NCBI RefSeq assembly: GCF_030944405.1
Contig: NZ_CP132339.1
Span: forward strand, 2,294,001-2,358,000
DNA: 64,000 bases
Reading direction: 5' to 3'
Source of the DNA: Janthinobacterium sp. J1-1
GTDB lineage: Bacteria > Pseudomonadota > Gammaproteobacteria > Burkholderiales > Burkholderiaceae_D
Below are positions 58,372-64,000 of the stretch, piece after piece. Both the position numbers and the translations under genes were made by a program. Within the stretch, counting starts at the first letter, position 1; each line of letters begins with the position of its first letter. The notes beneath the pieces were generated by a model, which was not told the origin of the DNA, ran no database searches, and was given only the letters and a program-made list of their open reading frames with translations.

Positions 58372-60099
58372 ATGAAACATATCCTGTTCCCGCTGCTGAT
58401 GGCCGTTGCCGTCGGCAGCGCCTGCGCCGCTCCCACCAATACCCCCGCCACCGTCACGCAACTGTCCGCCATGAGCGCGCGCTACGCGCCGGTCGAGCTG
58501 ACGGCCGATATTACGCACCTGTCGGCCGGCGACCGCCAGGCCATCGCCAAGCTGGTCGACGCGGCCAGGCTGGTCGACGTGCTGCAACTGCGCCAGCGCT
58601 GGTCCGGCAATGAAGCGCTGTGGGCGGCGCTGAAGAAAGACAAATCCGCCCTGGGCCAGGCCCGCCTGAATTATTTCTGGATCAACAAGGGACCCTGGTC
58701 GGTGCTCGACGGCCATGCCTCGTTCATGCCGCCATCCTACGCGGGCATCGCGATTCCCGCGCACAAACCCGAAGCGGGCAATTTCTATCCGCAGGGCGCG
58801 ACCAAGGCCTCGCTGGAAAGCTGGATGAACGGCTTGTCGCCTGAAGATAAACAGCAGGCGCAGTGGTTCTTCACGACGATTCGTGCAGGCAAGGATGGCA
58901 AGTACGCCACCGTCAAGTATGCGGACGAATACAAGGTCGAGCTGACTCAGCTGGCCAAGCTGCTGGACGAAGCGGCGGCCGCCACCGACAACGCCTCGTT
59001 GAAAAAATTCCTCACCTTGCGCGCCAGGGCCTTCCTCGACAACGACTACCTGCCGTCCGACTTCGCCTGGATGGACCTCGATTCGCCGGTCGACATCACC
59101 ATCGGCCCGTATGAGACGTATAACGATGAATTGTTCGGCTACAAGGCCGCCTTCGAAGCGTATGTGAATATTCGCGACCAGGCCGAAACGCAGAAGCTGA
59201 ATTTTTTTGCCCAGCACATGCAGGAGCTGGAAGACAACCTGCCGCTCGATGCGCAATACCGCAATCCGAAGGTGGGCGCGCTGGCGCCGATGGTGGTGGT
59301 GAACCAGGTGTATGGCGCCGGCGACGGCAATATGGCGGTGCAGACGGCCGCCTACAACCTGCCGAATGACGAGCGCATCATCAGCGCGCGCGGCTCCAAG
59401 CGCGTGATGCTGAAAAACGTGCAGGAAGCCAAGTTCAAGGCCACCTTGACGCCGATCTCGAAGCTGGTGCTGACGCCCGAGGCGCAGCAGGACGTCGACT
59501 TCAATTCCTTCTTCACGCATATCCTCGCGCATGAAATCATGCATGGCCTGGGACCGCATGCAACCCAAGTCGACGGCAAGGCCTCCACGCCGCGCCAGGA
59601 CCTGAAGGAAACCTATTCCACCATCGAGGAAGCCAAGGCCGATATCACCGGCCTGTTTGCGCTGCGCTACATGATGGACAAGGGACAGTTGAACGATACG
59701 CTGGGGCAGGGCGAACTGGCCGAGCGCAAGCTGTACAACACTTTCCTGGCCTCGGGTTTCCGCACCCTGCATTTCGGCCTGACCGATTCGCATGCGCGCG
59801 GCATGGCGATCCAGATGAACTACATCCTCGACAAGGGCGGTTTTGTGTCCCTGGGCGACGGCAGGTTCGGCGTGGATTTCGGCAAGATCAAGCAGGCCGT
59901 GATCGACCTGGACCGTGAATTTTTGACCATCGAAGCCACCGGCGACTATGCGCGCGCAAAAGCCCTGATGACCAAATACGTGGTGATCCGCCCGGAAGTG
60001 CAGCTCGCGTTGGACAAGATGAAAACCGTGCCCAACGATATCCGCCCGGCATTCGTGACGGCGCGTGCGCTCGACCAGGCCGCCAAAGCCACAAAATAA
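58372..60099 (+). CDS. Exported zinc metallopeptidase, M49 (dipeptidyl-peptidase III)-like
   Basis: 575 residues with signal peptide (about 1-19, GSACA-AP). The zinc site is HEIMH (387-391) within ILAHEIMHGLGPH, and the downstream glutamate ligands are in EEAKAD (419-424). Peptidase M49 enzymes classically have HExxGH; here the motif is the shorter HExxH, as in the bacterial M49-like relatives. The N-terminal half is helical with YFWINKGPWSVLDGHASFMP. GAGG precedes the ATG. Single gene with its own terminator at 60132. Confidence 0.85.
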   Translation: MKHILFPLLMAVAVGSACAAPTNTPATVTQLSAMSARYAPVELTADITHLSAGDRQAIAKLVDAARLVDVLQLRQRWSGNEALWAALKKDKSALGQARLNYFWINKGPWSVLDGHASFMPPSYAGIAIPAHKPEAGNFYPQGATKASLESWMNGLSPEDKQQAQWFFTTIRAGKDGKYATVKYADEYKVELTQLAKLLDEAAAATDNASLKKFLTLRARAFLDNDYLPSDFAWMDLDSPVDITIGPYETYNDELFGYKAAFEAYVNIRDQAETQKLNFFAQHMQELEDNLPLDAQYRNPKVGALAPMVVVNQVYGAGDGNMAVQTAAYNLPNDERIISARGSKRVMLKNVQEAKFKATLTPISKLVLTPEAQQDVDFNSFFTHILAHEIMHGLGPHATQVDGKASTPRQDLKETYSTIEEAKADITGLFALRYMMDKGQLNDTLGQGELAERKLYNTFLASGFRTLHFGLTDSHARGMAIQMNYILDKGGFVSLGDGRFGVDFGKIKQAVIDLDREFLTIEATGDYARAKALMTKYVVIRPEVQLALDKMKTVPNDIRPAFVTARALDQAAKATK

Positions 60100-60131
60100 A
60101 CAGTTGAAGCGGTAACTGTAGTCATTATCCG

Positions 60132-60158
60132 AAGCCGGCCGAAACGCCGGCTTTTTTT
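60132..60158 (+). terminator. Terminator of the M49-like peptidase gene
   Basis: AAGCCGGC-CGAAAC-GCCGGCTT followed by a run of T; perfect stem. Confidence 0.93.
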
Positions 60159-60242
60159 GCGGTTTTTTTTCAGGAAAGTTGACACTTTTTCCTTGTGGAA
60201 ATATTTTTCCGACTTACTCTGCAGATTCACCTCCCGCCCTTG

Positions 60243-60914
60243 ATGACTGTGCCGTCCATGCTGAAACTGTTGCCGCTGTTGAGTCTGCTCTTCCTGTCTG
60301 CCCCCGCGTTTGCCGCATCCGCCTTGAGTCCGCTGGAAACGCGCTGGCTGAAAGCGGCCGCGCCCGTGGTCAGCTATGCGCGCGAGCAAGGCTTGCCGCT
60401 CGATATCGTGGTCCAGCCGCAGGACACGCCCGACAGCGTGCCGCTGGCGCTCGGTTTCGAAGGCGGGCGCTGCAAGCTGGTGCTGTCGATGCGCGGCAAT
60501 GCCCAGGCCGAAGCGGTGCTGCGGGAGGTGGCAGCCGAGCGCCAGAGCCTCATGATCGAAACGATGGCGGCGCACGAGATCGGCCACTGCCAGCGCTATG
60601 CGCAAGGCGACTGGCACGCCTTGCCGCGCGGTTTTGTCGAGCGCGGCAGTGTACGCGGCGATGTGCGGGAGCAGCGCGAGACGCGCCGCGAGGAGGGGTA
60701 TGCGGACCTGGTGGCGCTGGCCTGGGTGCATGCGCGCCACCGTGGCGATTACCAGGAAGTGCTGGCCTGGATGCGTTCGGTGCGCCAGGCGGGCGGTTCG
60801 CACGACACCCAGGCCTGGCTGGCGCTGGCGGCTGGCAGCGCCGTGTTTGACACTGCGCAGACACCGTTCGAACAGGCCGATCTGCTGTGGCGCCAAGGGC
60901 TGAACGGTCGTTAG
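60243..60914 (+). CDS. Small exported HExxH protein, putative metallopeptidase
   Basis: 223 residues with a signal peptide (about 6-24). The motif MAAHEIGHCQRYAQGDW (His111, Glu112, His115) is a zincin active site. A second acidic ligand is expected in the EEGYADLVALAWVHARH stretch (about 150). This resembles family M48-like or uncharacterised bacterial zincins. The start is the ATG at 60243 or 60258; no good ribosome binding site. No family can be named with certainty. Confidence 0.72.
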   Translation: MTVPSMLKLLPLLSLLFLSAPAFAASALSPLETRWLKAAAPVVSYAREQGLPLDIVVQPQDTPDSVPLALGFEGGRCKLVLSMRGNAQAEAVLREVAAERQSLMIETMAAHEIGHCQRYAQGDWHALPRGFVERGSVRGDVREQRETRREEGYADLVALAWVHARHRGDYQEVLAWMRSVRQAGGSHDTQAWLALAAGSAVFDTAQTPFEQADLLWRQGLNGR

Positions 60915-61012
60915 TTGCTCATCGGGAAGACCGAACTGGGTGCGTTGTCGCACAGAGGTTTGCACGCGACAGGGGTTTAATCGGTGCATCAACCAAACCG
61001 AGAGGTCCCATC

Positions 61013-61744
61013 ATGAACAAAATGCTCTCCTTCGTGCTGGCCGCCAGCGCCAGTGCCCTGCTGGCCGCCGCACCCGCGTATGCACAAGATACCTCCTATA
61101 AATCGCTGACCGACCAGGCGGCCGCCAACTACAAGCAGGCCAAGGCCGCCTGCGATGCCCAGTCCGGCAATGCAAAAAAAGTATGCGTGGAAGAAGCCAA
61201 GGTGGCTCGCGCCAAGGCGGAATCGGACGCCGTGGCCCAGCACCGCAACACCCCGCGCGAACTGGGCAAGGCCCGCAAGGACGTGGCCAATGCCGAATAT
61301 GACCTGGCCAAGGCCCAGTGCGGCGACCGCTCGGGCGCCGATAAAACCAGCTGCATGACCGACGCCAAGGCCAAACAGAAGGCCGCCCTGGCCGACGCCA
61401 ACACGGGCGCGGCGGCCGGCACCAACGTGGCGCAAAATTCCGCCCCGGCCAGCCGTGAAAACTGCGATAACCTGGACGCCGGCGACAAGACCGCCTGCAT
61501 GGCCCGCAACGCGGCCGGCAGCACCAAGAACGTGGTGGCCGACACGGTGATCACCACCAAGATCAAGGCGGACCTGGTCAAGGATGACGACCTGAAAGCG
61601 ATGGACGTGCATGTGGAAACCGTCAACGGCGTCGTCATGCTGAGCGGCTTCGTGCCGTCGCAGGCGCAAGTGCAAAAGGCCGCCGACCTGGCGCGCAGCG
61701 TGGAAGGCGTGACGGATGTGAAGAATAGCCTGAAAGTGAAATAA
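61013..61744 (+). CDS. Exported protein with three C-x10-C repeats and a BON domain
   Basis: 243 residues. Signal peptide about 1-24 (AAAPAYA-QD). Then three evenly built C-x10-C units separated by Ala/Lys helices: CDAQSGNAKKVC, CGDRSGADKTSC and CDNLDAGDKTAC. The C-terminal BON domain (about 172-243: DTVITTKIKADLVKDDDLKAMDVHVETVNGVVMLSGFV) is thought to bind phospholipids or the envelope. GAGG precedes the ATG. Likely periplasmic stress/envelope protein; the cysteine part is not recognised. Confidence 0.82.
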   Translation: MNKMLSFVLAASASALLAAAPAYAQDTSYKSLTDQAAANYKQAKAACDAQSGNAKKVCVEEAKVARAKAESDAVAQHRNTPRELGKARKDVANAEYDLAKAQCGDRSGADKTSCMTDAKAKQKAALADANTGAAAGTNVAQNSAPASRENCDNLDAGDKTACMARNAAGSTKNVVADTVITTKIKADLVKDDDLKAMDVHVETVNGVVMLSGFVPSQAQVQKAADLARSVEGVTDVKNSLKVK

Positions 61745-61871
61745 GCAGCGACATGCCGGGGGCGGACGGGACCAGCTCGTTCGACCCCATTTTTTTGATT
61801 GTATAAATTATGATCATCATATATCATGAAATCCACCCGCCATCCGGCGCCCTGAATTTCATGAGGTTCAC

Positions 61872-63170
61872 ATGCTTTCCCTTCCAGTATCGCAATGGCT
61901 GGCGCGGCGCGGCATCCACTTTGCGTGGGTCATCGTCGCCATCACTTTCCTCACCGCCTTGACCTCGTCCGCCGCGCTGGGCCTGCCCGGCGCGCTGCTG
62001 CAGCCTTTGAGCCGCGAGTTCGGCTGGGACGTGGAGCAGATATCGTCGGCGCTGGCCGTGCGCTTCGTGCTGTTCGGCCTGATGGGGCCGTTTGCCGCCA
62101 TCCTGATGGAGCGCTTTGGCTTGCGCAATATCATCTGCGTGGCGCTGGGCCTGATCGCTGCCGGCATGCTGCTGGCCACGCGCATGACGCAGTTCTGGCA
62201 CCTGGTGGCGCTGTGGGGCATCTTGCTGGGCCTGGGCTCCGGCATGACGGCGCTGGTGCTGAGCGCCGTGGTGGCCAACCGCTGGTTCGATACGCACCGC
62301 GGCCTGGTGGTGGGCGTGCTGACGGCCAGTTCGGCCACCGGGCAACTGCTGTTCCTGCCCGTCGGCGCCTGGCTGATCGAACACGTGGGCTGGCGCATGG
62401 CGGTGATCCCCGTGTTTGCCAGCTGCGCGGTGGTGGCCGTGCTGGCGTTTTTCTGCATGCGCAACCGGCCGCAGGATGTGGGCCTGCGCGCGTATGGCGC
62501 CGACCCGGCTGCTCCTTTGAACGTTGCGCCCGCCGCCAAAATGACCTTTGCCACGCCTTTCCTGATCCTGCGCAGCGTGGCCGGCCACCGCACCTTCTGG
62601 ATACTGTTTGCCACCTTCTTTATCTGCGGCCTCAGCACCAACGGCCTGATCCAGACCCATTTCATTTCGCTGTGCGGCGACTCGGGCCTGTCGGCCGTGC
62701 CGGCCGCGTCCGTGCTGGCCATGATGGGCGCGTTCGACCTGTTCGGCACGATCTTGTCGGGCTGGCTGTCGGACCGCTATGACAACCGCAAACTGCTGTT
62801 CTGGTATTACGGCTTGCGCGGCCTGTCGCTGTTCTGGCTGCCGTATTCGGAATTCACCCTGTACGGCCTGTCGCTGTTCGCCATGTTCTATGGCCTGGAC
62901 TGGATCGCCACCGTGCCGCCGACCGTCAAGCTGGTGGGCGCCACTTTCGGCAAGGAAAGGGCCGGCATGGTGTTCGGCTGGATCTTCGCCGGCCACCAGC
63001 TGGGCGCCGCCGTGGCCGCCTATGGCGCTGGCCGCATCCGCACCCTGATGCTGACCTACAATCCTGCCCTGTTCGCGGCCGGTGCCGCCTGCCTGGTGGC
63101 GGCGCTGATGGTGCTGGCGATCGCGCGCCAGCGCACTGCCGTGGACATGAAAAAAGCCAGTCCTGCATAA
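61872..63170 (+). CDS. MFS transporter, monocarboxylate/oxalate-formate-like
   Basis: 432 residues, 12 predicted helices. N-terminal helix AWVIVAITFLTALTSSAALG, loop 2-3 motif LMERFGLRNIICVALG, GLGSGMTALVL in helix 4, and a loop 8-9 GWLSDRYDNRKLLFWYYG. Resembles the OFA/MCT branch. GAGG stands 5 bases before TTCACATG. Its last codons overlap the terminator of the convergent S9 gene. Confidence 0.85.
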   Translation: MLSLPVSQWLARRGIHFAWVIVAITFLTALTSSAALGLPGALLQPLSREFGWDVEQISSALAVRFVLFGLMGPFAAILMERFGLRNIICVALGLIAAGMLLATRMTQFWHLVALWGILLGLGSGMTALVLSAVVANRWFDTHRGLVVGVLTASSATGQLLFLPVGAWLIEHVGWRMAVIPVFASCAVVAVLAFFCMRNRPQDVGLRAYGADPAAPLNVAPAAKMTFATPFLILRSVAGHRTFWILFATFFICGLSTNGLIQTHFISLCGDSGLSAVPAASVLAMMGAFDLFGTILSGWLSDRYDNRKLLFWYYGLRGLSLFWLPYSEFTLYGLSLFAMFYGLDWIATVPPTVKLVGATFGKERAGMVFGWIFAGHQLGAAVAAYGAGRIRTLMLTYNPALFAAGAACLVAALMVLAIARQRTAVDMKKASPA

Positions 63171-63181
63171 GCGACTGGCTT
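63150..63181 (-). terminator. Terminator of the S9 peptidase gene, inside the MFS coding end
   Basis: On the minus strand AAGCCAGTC-N10-GACTGGCTT followed by TTTT. The stem straddles the stop of the convergent MFS gene. Confidence 0.82.
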
Positions 63182-63200
63182 GCGATGAAACAGATGGATA

Positions 63201-64000
63201 TCAGTTGAGGTACTTGGCCAGCCAGCCTTCCACTTCGCTATAGAAGAAGCGGCTGTTTTCGCCTTTCATGATCCAGTGATTTTCGTCCGGGAACACCAGC
63301 AGCTTGGCCGGCACGTTCAGGCGCTGTTGCACGGCAAAGTTCATCAGGGCATTATTGGCCGGCACGCGGTAGTCGAGTTCGCCCACGGTGATCAGGATAG
63401 GCGTCTTGAAGCCCGTGCCTTTGTCGTGATTGCCGGCTTGCATGATCGGACTTTGATCGCGCCACACGGGCAGGTCGGACCAGACCGGGCCGCCCGCGTT
63501 GACTTCACGCCCGAAGCCGCCGTCGCTGGTGCCCCACTGCATAATCAAGTCCATTTCGCCCGCGTGCGAGACGATGGCCTTGTAGCGCGTGGTGGTGGCC
63601 TGCAGCCAGTTGGCCAGGTGGCCGCCATAGCTGGCGCCGCCGGCCGCCAGCCTGGTGCTGTCGATAAACGGATATTTCTTGATCGCTTCATCGACGCCCT
63701 GGTTCAGCTCGTCGGCCGGTCCTTTCAATGGGTCGAACTGTATCGAACGGGCAAACTCCTCGCCGTAGCCGGTGGAACCCTTGTAGTCGGTCAGCAGCAC
63801 GATATAGCCGGGCTTGGCCAGCAAGTGATAGTTCCAGCGCAGCACGAACTGGTCGCGCCACATGCTGGCCGCGCCGCCGTGGATCACCGTAAACAGCGGG
63901 TATTTCTTGGCCGGATCGAAATTGGCGGGCTTGACGATCATATTGTGGATCTGGCGGCCGTCGGCCGTCTTGAACCAGAAATGTTCGGGCGCCTGCCAGT
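63201..64000 (-). CDS. S9-family prolyl oligopeptidase-type peptidase (N-terminus beyond window)
   Basis: The C-terminal catalytic alpha/beta-hydrolase part, about 266 residues, is seen; the frame is open to the edge. Nucleophile motif GGASYGGHLANWL, with Ser in GxSxGG; the Asp lies in TVGELDYRVP and the His in PDENHWIMKG. The oxyanion region is FTVIHGGAASMW. The beta-propeller would lie beyond the right edge. Likely a dipeptidyl-peptidase or acylaminoacyl-peptidase relative. Confidence 0.9.
   Translation of the reverse strand, partial: WQAPEHFWFKTADGRQIHNMIVKPANFDPAKKYPLFTVIHGGAASMWRDQFVLRWNYHLLAKPGYIVLLTDYKGSTGYGEEFARSIQFDPLKGPADELNQGVDEAIKKYPFIDSTRLAAGGASYGGHLANWLQATTTRYKAIVSHAGEMDLIMQWGTSDGGFGREVNAGGPVWSDLPVWRDQSPIMQAGNHDKGTGFKTPILITVGELDYRVPANNALMNFAVQQRLNVPAKLLVFPDENHWIMKGENSRFFYSEVEGWLAKYLN

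Overview
The window reads as a chromosomal segment of a high-GC betaproteobacterium (Burkholderiales, most likely Oxalobacteraceae, close to Janthinobacterium, Duganella or Massilia). The evidence is the aceE-aceF-lpdA operon whose E3 carries its own lipoyl domain, the folD-prlC-holC order, zapA followed by 6S RNA, and repeated FecI/FecR/TonB-receptor units. This placement is from family knowledge, not from a database search. No prophage, CRISPR array, tRNA or rRNA was recognised.

Layout. 1-526: 3' part of a NUDIX hydrolase gene. 589-11979: two tandem cell-surface-signalling iron islands on the minus strand, each headed by a Fur-like box. The right one (7854-11958) is sigma factor, FecR and TonB receptor. 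The left one (589-7561) is DUF4198, DUF3649, PepSY, DUF3325, sigma factor, a broken fecR and a TonB receptor. 12097-17440: phosphoglucomutase, an IS4-family element inserted in the terminator it shares with a POT peptide transporter, then a GNAT acetyltransferase. 17539-21586: PadR regulator and MFS exporter with an operator-like repeat, an S41 peptidase and a small anchored protein. 21804-24102: groES-groEL with CIRCE. 24306-30951: exported duplicated-domain protein, zapB-like gene, zapA, 6S RNA, EVE protein, RpiR regulator, GGDEF cyclase, lgt and a LysR regulator.

31124-36668: ilvD, cytochrome c, an SDR/LysR pair and a branched-chain amino-acid binding protein. 36962-40789: folD, prlC, holC and a small hypothetical gene as one operon. 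41228-47668: the pyruvate dehydrogenase operon with promoter and terminator. 47683-49673: a six-helix membrane protein divergent from a degenerate metallophosphoesterase-like protein with a STAND-like C-terminus. 49674-54838: TetR regulator and an EmrA-EmrB-OprM type tripartite efflux system. 54862-63170: LysR/SDR pair, chemoreceptor, two HExxH metalloproteins, a BON-domain protein and an MFS transporter. 63201-64000: C-terminal part of an S9 peptidase.

Most of the window is ordinary housekeeping. The observations most worth following are the fecR gene that lost its membrane segment and frame, the IS that split a shared terminator with a 12-bp target duplication, the pseudo-phosphoesterase/STAND-like gene at 48525, the long groES leader, and the C-x10-C repeat/BON protein.
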